Assembly: GCF_900113005.1 (NCBI RefSeq)
Contig: NZ_FONW01000001.1
Location: 62,001-126,000, forward strand
Source of the DNA: Sunxiuqinia elliptica
GTDB lineage: Bacteria > Bacteroidota > Bacteroidia > Bacteroidales > Prolixibacteraceae
DNA: 64,000 nt
Reading direction: 5' to 3'
Made by a program: the position numbers and the translations under genes. Positions 26,342-34,123 of the stretch are shown piece after piece. A model generated the notes under the pieces. That model was not told the DNA's origin, searched no databases, and worked only from the letters and a program-made list of their open reading frames with translations. Within the stretch, counting starts at the first letter, position 1, and every line of letters begins with the position of its first letter.

Positions 26342-26377
26342 CTTTATCTCTCAGCATTATACTCAGCGTGGACTGTT

Positions 26378-27535
26378 TTATTCAAAAAAGTTAAGGATCC
26401 GGTAACCTCCATTTTTCAGATACGACTCTTTCTGAAATAGCTTCACATCTGACTGCATCATATCAGCAACCAGCCCTTGCAAGTCATATTTTGGAGTCCA
26501 CCCCAATACCTCCTGTGCTTTGGCAGCATCGCCAATCAACAGGTCAACCTCGGTTGGTCTAAAGTACATCGGATCAATTTTCACAATTTCGTTATTGCCT
26601 GATAGAATTCTCATTCGAATGTCTTCCAAGAACTCATCTCCAACCCGTTCGCGGAAACGCATTTCATCAACACCAACCAAATAACCAACTTCATCAACTC
26701 CTTGCCCTTTAAAGGCAATTTCCAACCCAACTTCTTCGCAGGCCATCTTGATGAAATCCCGAATTGTTGTTGTAATTCCGGTTGCAATCACATAGTCATC
26801 CGGTCTGTCTTGTTGCAAAACAAGGTGCATGGCACGGACATAATCCTTAGCATGTCCCCAGTCGCGTTTAGAGCTCAGGTTACCCATGTAAACCTTATCC
26901 AACATTCCCAACGCAATACGGGAAACGGCCCGGGTCACCTTCCGAGTAACAAAGGTTTCCCCTCTTACAGGTGATTCATGGTTGAACAAAATACCATTGC
27001 TGGCATGCATACCATAAGCCTCGCGATAATTCACCGTAATCCAGTAAGCATACATTTTGGCAACAGCATATGGACTTCTTGGATAAAACGGAGTACGCTC
27101 TGTTTGAGGGATCTCCTGCACCAAACCATAAAGTTCAGACGTTGATGCTTGGTAAATTCGTGTTTTATGAAGCCCCAATAAACGGACAGCCTCTAAAATC
27201 CGTAAAGTTCCAATACCATCGGCATTAGCCGTATATTCAGGTGTATCAAAACTCACCTTTACATGGCTCATTGCTGCCAGGTTATAAATCTCATCCGGCT
27301 GAACTTCCTGTATAATACGGGTTAAGTTCATACTGTCAGTTAAATCACCGTAATGCAAAATAAAATTACGGTTGGAGGTATGTGGATCCTGATATAGGTG
27401 ATCAATACGATCAGTGTTAAACATCGAAGAACGACGTTTAATCCCATGGACAATGTATCCTTTCTTCAATAAATATTCAGACAGGTACGCTCCGTCCTGC
27501 CCGGTAACGCCTGTAATCAATGCAACTTTTGACAT
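26378..27535 (-). CDS. gmd: GDP-mannose 4,6-dehydratase
   Basis: First committed enzyme of GDP-L-fucose synthesis. The 385-residue SDR has [19 protein letters not shown] (NADP site), [15 protein letters not shown] and the catalytic set STSELYG with [15 protein letters not shown]. It also has [16 protein letters not shown], where the second Pro-Arg-Arg of most homologues reads Pro-Val-Arg, a mild variation. It directly precedes fcl and manC in transcription order. Confidence 0.96.
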   Translation of the reverse strand: MSKVALITGVTGQDGAYLSEYLLKKGYIVHGIKRRSSMFNTDRIDHLYQDPHTSNRNFILHYGDLTDSMNLTRIIQEVQPDEIYNLAAMSHVKVSFDTPEYTANADGIGTLRILEAVRLLGLHKTRIYQASTSELYGLVQEIPQTERTPFYPRSPYAVAKMYAYWITVNYREAYGMHASNGILFNHESPVRGETFVTRKVTRAVSRIALGMLDKVYMGNLSSKRDWGHAKDYVRAMHLVLQQDRPDDYVIATGITTTIRDFIKMACEEVGLEIAFKGQGVDEVGYLVGVDEMRFRERVGDEFLEDIRMRILSGNNEIVKIDPMYFRPTEVDLLIGDAAKAQEVLGWTPKYDLQGLVADMMQSDVKLFQKESYLKNGGYRILNFFE

Positions 27536-27736
27536 ATCTGATCTTTTTACTAATGAATAAATTTTTAAGAGCTCCGTGCTTGGCTTTTGATCTTTCCCAA
27601 CACGAATAAAATATGAGGTTTGGTTCAGTCTCGTTTTAACATGCCTGTACGTGATTGCAGCTTATACTTAGACACCTATCTCTTGTACAGATGAAAAGGA
27701 GTGGTAGACGATTTTTAAGAAGTTGATCGCTTCAGG

Positions 27737-28909
27737 CTAGAGGCAAATCAACTCGGGCTGCATTCCCCGCTCGGCTAACATTTTCCGGATTTCTTCTTTA
27801 TAAACGCCATTCATAATAATGACTGTATCCGGATTAACTGCTTTCAATTGGTCGGGACCAATGTATTGGATTCCAATACCTGGAATGTAATTCCCTTGCA
27901 TATGCGGGTTGATGTCAACCACGTGTTGAATGGCTTTTAGGTCATCAAACTGGGTCAAAAACCCAACAGATTTGGAGCCGCCTCCCCAAACAACAACTTT
28001 CTTTCCGGCTTCTTTCATTGCAGTCAGCTGTTCACGCCAACTCGAAAGTTGTTCATTAATCTTCACGACAAACTCATCAACACTCTTTCGTAGTTCATCA
28101 ACCGTTTCTTCCAACGGATGCACCTTTGCTGATGTTTGTTCAACTGGCTTAGCTTCTAAAAACAGGTATTGACTGTCGTACTCCAAATAAGCGTCCAACA
28201 CCTCAAACTGATTCATACGAAACAAGCGAGCCAGTGAGCCGGAACTGAAGTATGAGCAGTGCTCATTGAAAATATCCCAAAAAGCCTGAATGTTAAGAAT
28301 ACGAACAATGCTCGGCACCTCAATCAACACAGTTACATCATCACGTCCTTGTACCGATTCCCGAATAGTTTTTACAAATTCTCCGGTAGCGTGAATATGC
28401 TCCATGGTGTGTCGGCAAGTGATTACATCAGCTTCCAGGTCGCCATGGTTGGAAGAATAAAACTCTTTAATAAACCGGACATTGGGTTGTGGCGTCGAAC
28501 GCCCTTCTTCATATGCAGGATCAATACCAACCCCCCGGTTATTTCCCAATTCACAAATCAAATTAATGAAGTCTCCTTTTCCACAACCAATTTCGATAAC
28601 ATCTTTCTCTCGTACTTCATATTTATCGATAAAACGGTTGGTCACTTCTGTTATAAATACCTTAAATGTTGGGGAAAAACCTTGCTGATCTTCGTATCCC
28701 TTGGTATAGTAATCAACACTGGTATCGAATGTACTATTAAAGATGAATCCACACTCATTACAGAAAGTTAAGGTAATATCGTTTCTGGGAATTGCCATCG
28801 CCTCTTCATATGACTTAATGGTTACCAAACTCTGTACTGGTGCATTTTTTATCGTAAAAAAGTCTTTCAAACTGCTGCTTGAGCAACTCGGACACTTCAA
28901 ATGTTTCAT
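27737..28909 (-). CDS. Zinc-finger SAM-dependent sugar C-methyltransferase
   Basis: A 390-residue enzyme of the NDP-sugar C-methyltransferase type (TylC3/NovU-like). Domain order: an N-terminal zinc-binding region with CPSC (6-9) and CNEC (about 51-54), then a SAM-binding Rossmann core with VIEIGCGKGDFINLI (about 104-118). A C-terminal Methyltransf_14-like domain follows with VVVWGGGSKSVGFLTQF (about 315-331). It would add a methyl branch to a keto-sugar. It travels with the cytidylyltransferase, SDR and PIG-L genes, suggesting a CDP-linked branched sugar. Confidence 0.87.
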   Translation of the reverse strand: MKHLKCPSCSSSSLKDFFTIKNAPVQSLVTIKSYEEAMAIPRNDITLTFCNECGFIFNSTFDTSVDYYTKGYEDQQGFSPTFKVFITEVTNRFIDKYEVREKDVIEIGCGKGDFINLICELGNNRGVGIDPAYEEGRSTPQPNVRFIKEFYSSNHGDLEADVITCRHTMEHIHATGEFVKTIRESVQGRDDVTVLIEVPSIVRILNIQAFWDIFNEHCSYFSSGSLARLFRMNQFEVLDAYLEYDSQYLFLEAKPVEQTSAKVHPLEETVDELRKSVDEFVVKINEQLSSWREQLTAMKEAGKKVVVWGGGSKSVGFLTQFDDLKAIQHVVDINPHMQGNYIPGIGIQYIGPDQLKAVNPDTVIIMNGVYKEEIRKMLAERGMQPELICL

Positions 28910-28995
28910 GAAATTTATTCGTTAATAGGCATTCAGCTTCTTTGCAGTTGATATTCAACCACTCAAAGCTGTAAACAATACCTTATTGGTGTATT

Positions 28996-29637
28996 TTATA
29001 ATGTAATTTTTCGTGCGTAAAAAGCTTCGGCAAATTGATTCGCCGATTCCATTCCTCTGAGTCGAGGTAATGCGTTAAACGTATCTCGATCGAACCAGTG
29101 TTTGGATTGTTGAGAAACAAAGGTTGCCAGCAAAATCTGGTTTCGTTTTTCGAGTATTGAGGCATCCAGAGAGACATAGAAATTAGGCTTCCCTAAGTCG
29201 CCATCATATTTTGGAATCTCATATTCAAGGATCAGATTGTTTCGCCATGTATTCCAAGTCAGGTCACTCACCAAGCGATGATCCTGATGACGATCGTCGC
29301 GGTAATGGGTAAAAATCAGATCCGGAACAAAGCGTTTTTTCAACTCCTCAAAATATCCTTTAACCGCTTCAGCTTGAAAGGGCAAAAAGCCATCCCGAAA
29401 AGAATTGACTTCAATTTTGCTTGAAGCTGATTTATTTAGAAATTGTCGGGCACTATTTTCAGCCTCCTGCTTTCGAACATCATTAGAGGCAAGTACCACC
29501 CATTCAATTTTCTCAATCGGATATTCTTCCTGCAACCTCAGGATTGTACCTCCTACTCCAATTTCTATGTCATCGCAATGTGCTCCCAAGCAAAGAATTC
29601 GTAAGCCTCGATGAGCTGGAAGTTTAAATGGCAGCAT
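28996..29637 (-). CDS. PIG-L family deacetylase
   Basis: A 213-residue LmbE/PIG-L protein. The zinc-binding AHCDDIEIGVGG (about 18-29) corresponds to the AHPDD motif, with Cys in place of Pro. The distant ligand region is THYRDDRHQDHRLVSDL (about 109-125). The family removes N-acyl groups from amino sugars or related conjugates. Its start overlaps the end of the cytidylyltransferase gene by 14 bp, implying translational coupling. The substrate is probably a sugar intermediate of the operon. Confidence 0.87.
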   Translation of the reverse strand: MLPFKLPAHRGLRILCLGAHCDDIEIGVGGTILRLQEEYPIEKIEWVVLASNDVRKQEAENSARQFLNKSASSKIEVNSFRDGFLPFQAEAVKGYFEELKKRFVPDLIFTHYRDDRHQDHRLVSDLTWNTWRNNLILEYEIPKYDGDLGKPNFYVSLDASILEKRNQILLATFVSQQSKHWFDRDTFNALPRLRGMESANQFAEAFYARKITL

Positions 29638-30466
29638 AGTTGAAAAATATTTTCTCCATGCGAGTTCGTTTCCTTGGGTGCTGTTTCATATTAGTCCAAA
29701 CTTCCCAGGGAGGACTTCCTGCGGCATAAATATCATCAAGGTTTTTCTTATCCTTAAATGTATCCATGCTAGCCCAAAAACCTTGATGTTCCCACGAAAT
29801 CAACTTGTCTTTCTCAATCAACCGATTAAAAGGTTCTTCAACTAGTTCATCTCCATATTCCATGTGATCAAATATCTCATTCCTGAAAACGAAGTAACCA
29901 GTGTTAATGAACAATCCGGAAGAACCAATATGGCTAATCTCATTCACCCGGCCATTGTCTTCTCGTTTTACCACGTGAAAACTGTGAGTCGGCTGATAGG
30001 CCATAAAAGCTGCTGTTTTATCCTTCTGCTTATCAAACCATCCAACCATCTCGTTCAAATCCATATCGGTCAAGCCATCACTATAATTGGCCAAGAACAT
30101 CTTCTCACCTTTCAAATGTTCTTTTACTTGCATAAGTCTCATCCCGATGTTGGCATTCAGGCCTGTATCAACAAAGGTGATTTTCCAATCGCTAATGTCA
30201 GAGTTCAACAACTCAATATTTTTCCCTCCTTGCGTGTAAACAAAGTCATTTGAAATTGTTTCATCATAATTGATGAAGTAATTTTTAATGACATCTGCCT
30301 TGTATCCTAAACAAAGAATGAAATCTTTGTGACCATAGCTTGCATAGTATTTCATGATATTCCAAAGTACCGGACGATATCCAATTGTAACCATCGGTTT
30401 TGGAATCTGATCCGAATAATCCCTTAGTCGAATTCCCATTCCCCCACAAAACAACACAACTTTCAT
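29624..30466 (-). CDS. Sugar-1-phosphate cytidylyltransferase (RfbF-like)
   Basis: A 280-residue nucleotidyltransferase resembling glucose-1-phosphate cytidylyltransferase. It has LFCGGMGIRLRDYSDQIPKP, YRPVLWNIMKYYASYGH, FANYSDGLTDM-type acidic loop and GFWASMDTFKDKK near the C terminus. In known systems the product is a CDP-hexose, opening the CDP-deoxysugar routes. No CDP-glucose 4,6-dehydratase (RfbG) is seen next to it. The upstream SDR may act instead. Confidence 0.86.
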   Translation of the reverse strand: MKVVLFCGGMGIRLRDYSDQIPKPMVTIGYRPVLWNIMKYYASYGHKDFILCLGYKADVIKNYFINYDETISNDFVYTQGGKNIELLNSDISDWKITFVDTGLNANIGMRLMQVKEHLKGEKMFLANYSDGLTDMDLNEMVGWFDKQKDKTAAFMAYQPTHSFHVVKREDNGRVNEISHIGSSGLFINTGYFVFRNEIFDHMEYGDELVEEPFNRLIEKDKLISWEHQGFWASMDTFKDKKNLDDIYAAGSPPWEVWTNMKQHPRKRTRMEKIFFNYAAI

Positions 30467-30571
30467 GATACTTACCTTAAAGACTTTCCATACAATAATC
30501 TGATTGAGTTTATAATTGATGAAGAACTTATTTCATCATTTTTACTAGTACTTAGTTCAATCTACCTCATC

Positions 30572-31657
30572 CTAGAACTCATGTTCAACAAGCTCTACTT
30601 CCACCTTCTTTTCTGGAATCCAATGCAAGCCCTGATCGAGCTTTCCACTATCCTGAAGTTCCTTCAACATTTGCAAGCGAATAAAACGAGAGTGCCTGAA
30701 GTCAGCATCTTTCACATTCATATCAACAATTGATTCATACAGGTCTTTAATGGTCGCATATAAATCATATCGGGGCTGGTGGTTAGGTGCCAGGCTTTCG
30801 AAAAGATCGAAGTTCACTTTGTAAGAACGTTTGTCCGGCGCTGCATTCGGATTGACAGTCACTTTACATCCTGGCACAATCTCCTGAACAGCATAGGCTA
30901 AATCTTTAACTTGATAATTCCATTTACTAGTTCCAACGTTGACAGCCAAGAAGTTTCCACCAGATAGCGCTTCCCGTTGAACTCCCCACTCAATGGCCAA
31001 AGCCATATCCAATACGTTGATTAAAGGACGCCAAGGTGTACCATCACTCAATATGTTAATTTCGCGAGAAAGAATAGCTCCGGCTACAAAATCATTCAGT
31101 ACTAAATCCAAACGCAGCCGGGCACTCATTCCGCAAGCTGTTGAAAATCGCAAACACGTAATTGTAAAACCATCTGATGCTAATGGCTCTAATTCTCTTT
31201 CGGCTGCAACCTTAGAGCGAGCGTAAGCTGTTAATGGTTTTAAGGTATCTTGTTCTGTTTTTGGGTAATCATCTGCTTCACCATACATGCTGCAGCTTGA
31301 AGCAAAAACAAAGGATTTCACACCATATTCTTTGGCTCGTCTAGCCAGACGGACGCATGAACGGTAATTAATATCCATCGTCATTTCCTCGTAAACTGCA
31401 CTCATCGGATCATTTGAAATCGCTGCTAAGTAAACAACAGCATCCACACCTGTTAACAGTTCGTAAGGGAACTCTCGAACATCGCCAAATACCTGCTTAT
31501 CCAATCTAATTTCGGGCTGATAAAGGACATGCGTTAAAGAGCTTGCAAAATAACCAATATCAAAACCAACCAGTTCTGCATCGGGATAGGTCTTACGCAG
31601 CTGCTCAACTGCTCCTGGACCTACATATCCCATATTTCCAACAATTAAAATTTTCAT
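30572..31657 (-). CDS. NAD-dependent sugar-nucleotide epimerase/dehydratase (SDR)
   Basis: A 361-residue extended SDR. The nucleotide-binding start reads MKILIVGNMGYVGPGAVEQL, followed by VVYLAAISNDPM, FASSCSMYGE and the catalytic YARSK (about 149-153), then LRFSTACGMS. It is the first sugar gene after upxY and lies just before the cytidylyltransferase. A 4,6-dehydratase or epimerase role on a CDP-sugar is likely, but the exact reaction is open. Confidence 0.85.
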   Translation of the reverse strand: MKILIVGNMGYVGPGAVEQLRKTYPDAELVGFDIGYFASSLTHVLYQPEIRLDKQVFGDVREFPYELLTGVDAVVYLAAISNDPMSAVYEEMTMDINYRSCVRLARRAKEYGVKSFVFASSCSMYGEADDYPKTEQDTLKPLTAYARSKVAAERELEPLASDGFTITCLRFSTACGMSARLRLDLVLNDFVAGAILSREINILSDGTPWRPLINVLDMALAIEWGVQREALSGGNFLAVNVGTSKWNYQVKDLAYAVQEIVPGCKVTVNPNAAPDKRSYKVNFDLFESLAPNHQPRYDLYATIKDLYESIVDMNVKDADFRHSRFIRLQMLKELQDSGKLDQGLHWIPEKKVEVELVEHEF

Positions 31658-31937
31658 AGTTCGTTCGCTTTAAATTACTTTTTGAATTATCTTAAATTTC
31701 GGGTTTCCAACCTAATAGACATTCAAAACATCACTTCTCCTTAGAGCATAGGATAGCCCGTCTCAAAAAGACCAATCAATAAGGAAAGAATTAAAAATCA
31801 AGAAGAAATGATCTAAGAATAGTGTGTTTTCATTAACATGAAAACAAGGGTAAGTAAGTAATGAATAAAACGCAGAAGTTATCGTTGGTGTAAAAAGTCC
31901 CTTTTTTACAAACGCAACTTGCTTTTAAGCTTAACGC

Positions 31938-32468
31938 TTATTCATTATCCCTTTTTTCTGTAAACTCTACCTCATCTAAAGAAATATCGGTATGAATACA
32001 ATATCCAAGATTATTGAATCGCAATACAATACGTTTAGCTCCACGAATTTCAACAACTTCGCCATGAACTCCTTTCAAAAGACCATCTTTAACTTTAACG
32101 ATATCACCTTTTGAAATTCGCTCGCGAGTTACATTAATATTGTCATTGAAGTGATCAACAAACAAACGGAGCGCATCAATTTGATTTTCCGGAATTGCTG
32201 CTGCTTTCCCATCGAAAGACACATAACAAACTGCGCCGGGATTATTAACAACATCGAAATATTCTCTGTTGCTAACCTTCACAAAGACATAGCCTCTTAA
32301 TAATGGTTCCTCAACAACTTTTACTCGATCGCTCCATTTCTTTTTTTCAGTTTTCAGTGGCAAATATGCCTCAACACCTCTTTTCAATAAATCCTGGTGC
32401 AACTTTTTCTCATAACGCGACCTCGTATATAAAGCGTACCAGTTGTATGACGAATTAATTAATGTCAT
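31938..32468 (-). CDS. upxY: UpxY-like transcription antiterminator (NusG paralogue)
   Basis: A 176-residue NusG-family protein. The NGN domain begins with NWYALYTRSRYEKKLHQDLLKRGVEAYLPL and contains PLLRGYVFVKV. The C-terminal KOW domain contains ISKGDIVKVKDGLLKGVHGEVVEI. In Bacteroides, UpxY proteins open capsule operons and keep RNA polymerase from terminating in the leader. The gene is first in operon 1, about 440 bp downstream of the putative promoter, the expected position. The partner upxZ is absent. Operon 2 has no upxY of its own. Confidence 0.9.
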   Translation of the reverse strand: MTLINSSYNWYALYTRSRYEKKLHQDLLKRGVEAYLPLKTEKKKWSDRVKVVEEPLLRGYVFVKVSNREYFDVVNNPGAVCYVSFDGKAAAIPENQIDALRLFVDHFNDNINVTRERISKGDIVKVKDGLLKGVHGEVVEIRGAKRIVLRFNNLGYCIHTDISLDEVEFTEKRDNE

Positions 32469-32602
32469 AATTTTCTAAATTTTTGAATAACACCTGTCCA
32501 ACAATTTATTCAACCAGCAATAGACCAATTTTCACTTGTTGAATAATATATAGCTAACTTAACACCTCGGATGCTTTCAATGCAGATCAAAAATAACAAC
32601 TG

Positions 32603-32627
32603 GTTGAGAAGCTCTTTTTGTCTCAAC
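32603..32627 (-). terminator. Candidate leader attenuator hairpin of operon 1
   Basis: GTTGAGA, 11-base loop, TCTCAAC, followed on the minus strand after 8 bases by TTATTTTTG. It lies between the shared box and upxY, where a terminator relieved by antitermination would sit. A weak stem and displaced T tract keep confidence low. Confidence 0.35.
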
Positions 32628-32693
32628 GATGAAATCAAGCCATCCTTCGTTCATTATTTATTTAGAACCATTCGCAAAATATCCTCAGTCTGC

Positions 32694-32720
32694 ACAGCTT
32701 CGCCCTTTGCCTCCCATTTT
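32694..32720 (-). promoter_or_regulatory. Shared leader box, copy in operon 1
   Basis: On the minus strand: TGGGAGGCA, AAGG, GCGAAGCT, followed by GT. The same architecture (nine fixed bases, exactly four variable, eight fixed) occurs twice in the leader of operon 2. The 3' half can fold as a tiny hairpin with a GAA loop. A candidate antitermination or processing element. Confidence 0.65.
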
Positions 32721-32904
32721 CATTCTGAGAACATCGTTGCTTTTTTAATAATCTACAGTTTGATAAGAAACGCAATTTGTAGATTTTGTCAACCGGAAAA
32801 ATCCAACTCAATATCTGCTTTCATTATCCAGTTTTTTTGAGTCTTTTGATCAGCTCGTAATCCAACTCAAAACAAACATGTCTTAGAGCATTTTTCACTC
32901 TTTG

Positions 32905-32963
32905 TTTGTACTTCCAAATATCCTACGACATCGATAATAAAGCAATGGGTAATTTCACGTAAA
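32905..32963 (-). promoter_or_regulatory. Promoter of polysaccharide operon 1 (shared 59-bp element)
   Basis: On the minus strand a conserved block ending ACGTGAAATTACCCATTG is followed by 18 variable bases and the block AGGATATTTGGAAGTACAAA. Within it, TTG and GATATTTG are 20 bp apart, close to the Bacteroidota -33 and TAnnTTTG elements (one mismatch). Both blocks are identical in the element at 53939-53997. The extra conserved 15 bp upstream of the -33 suggests an activator site. Confidence 0.75.
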
Positions 32964-33186
32964 ACAACAAATTCGTGTCTTTTACATTGACAATAAATAT
33001 CTAAAATTAGCATAAACAGCTACAACACCGCCACTTAAAGACATCCAAAAAATAAAAGACAAGCCGCTCTCAGAACATTTTTAAAGAAACATAACTGAGT
33101 CATGAATAGGGGAAATCACTATTTATATTGGATATAAATTAATGCTCAAAAAACATCCAACATTTGTTTTATTAAAATTTTTTGCC

Positions 33187-33274
33187 TTATTGCAGTCGAA
33201 ATTTGAGCGTGTTTATATTATCGTGAAGTGGGATTATGTGTGAGATAGATTTAATATTAACATTAATCAAATTG
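33187..33274 (+). repeat. Diverged direct repeat, copy 1
   Basis: Shares about three quarters of its bases, with small gaps, with 33565-33646. Both copies start TTATTGC and contain AAATTTGA, TGGGATT and TGTG. Both end ATCAAATTG, followed by GAAGA and a T-rich run. Alignment done by eye. Confidence 0.5.
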
Positions 33275-33564
33275 AAAATTGAAGACTTTAAATGCCTTTT
33301 TTTCAAATCGTTTGTGCCTGTTCAACCAAGTACAAGCCTCAAGTAAGCATTCTAACAATCTAGAATGTGATTTAATAATCCTTTATAGTTTATCGCAATT
33401 ATTAAGATTTAAACTTTCTCCAATTTTTGGACTGGAGAAAAGAAATAGATCTTTTATTTTTCGAGCGATACGACTTCTTCGATAGATAGTCCTAGCTATT
33501 CGGTGTTGGGCAATTCAACCGTAGTATTAAGTAAATACACTCCAGTTGAAAGCAGGACACCCGA

Positions 33565-33646
33565 TTATTGCAAATTTGAACATGTTTTTATTGCCGTGGA
33601 GAATGGGATTTTGTGGGATGGATTAATAACACCATTTATCAAATTG
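33565..33646 (+). repeat. Diverged direct repeat, copy 2
   Basis: The second copy of the ~85-bp repeat. It ends 2 bp before the ATG of the orphan ORF at 33649, so the repeat looks like an upstream or control region duplicated with a now-decayed gene start behind copy 1. Confidence 0.5.
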
Positions 33647-33648
33647 CT

Positions 33649-34014
33649 ATGAAGAATCTTTTTACATTTCAGTTGCCTCCTGAGACTGGTCAGTTCCAAT
33701 CTCTATGGAGTACGTTTCAAAAACAAATTTGGCAGCCAGGATTGCATGCCAAAAATTGCAGAATCGTTCTAAAGGCGATTCAAATTGTGCAGAACTTAAA
33801 AGAGCGAATGAAAACGGTCAGCGTGAACTCACATTGGCTAAGCCAGCTAAAAACAGGCATTATGATGCAATGCACTAATTTTAATGCTGATTTGGCAATA
33901 CCTGAAAGTACGTTGCAACTTGCTCTCTACTCACCATCGACTATTCAGTCTGGAAATCCTTTGATCATCAAAAAAGGTAGGTATTTATCAAAGCCAATCT
34001 TTTCAAAGGACTAA
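33649..34014 (+). CDS. Orphan hypothetical protein
   Basis: An unrecognised ORF of 121 residues from the ATG at 33649 (start MKNLFTFQLPPETGQFQSLW). It has no signal peptide or membrane segment. Composition is Gln/Ser/Lys-rich, with a helical middle (AIQIVQNLKERMKTV). An upstream in-frame ATG at 33613 would add 12 residues inside the repeat. It lies in a gene-poor stretch and could be a gene remnant or chance ORF. Confidence 0.3.
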   Translation: MKNLFTFQLPPETGQFQSLWSTFQKQIWQPGLHAKNCRIVLKAIQIVQNLKERMKTVSVNSHWLSQLKTGIMMQCTNFNADLAIPESTLQLALYSPSTIQSGNPLIIKKGRYLSKPIFSKD

Positions 34015-34123
34015 TCGCTGTTATGCTAGTAATTAGGTCTGTTGATCAGACATAAACTGGCATCAACTTTATTAACTATCAATTTTTTAGTATTCAATAT
34101 ATACCCATTAAATTACGTGTAGG

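Larger units (their letters stand above)
32469..32904 (-). promoter_or_regulatory. Long untranslated leader of operon 1
   Basis: About 440 bp without a convincing gene between the putative start point (near 32908) and upxY. It contains three inverted repeats: 9 bp (TTATTCAAC/GTTGAATAA, 32506-32546), 7 bp (32603-32627) and 8 bp (AATCTACA/TGTAGATT, 32750-32785). It also holds the 27-bp box shared with operon 2 at 32694-32720. A weaker box-like stretch lies at 32851-32870 (CAGCTCGTAA... on the plus strand). Structured leaders of this kind are where UpxY proteins act in Bacteroides. Confidence 0.65.
32964..33648. other. Gene-free stretch between operon 1 and the surface-protein region
   Basis: AT-rich sequence with stop codons in all frames. 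Apart from the two diverged ~85-bp repeats listed separately and a short open stretch after the first, I see no gene, tRNA or convincing promoter in it. Confidence 0.5.

Noticed and set aside
32571-32840. Plus-strand 89-codon frame opposite the operon 1 leader
   Set aside because: No family resemblance or start signal, odd composition, and it lies across leader inverted repeats and the shared box.
32905-32963. Phase-variable invertible capsule promoter, as in Bacteroides fragilis
   Set aside because: No inverted repeats flank either 59-bp element, both copies point the same way and no invertase gene is in the window.
33649-34014. Insertion-sequence remnant or missing upxZ
   Set aside because: No transposase motif, no terminal inverted repeats or target duplication seen, and no resemblance to UpxZ; left as an orphan hypothetical.
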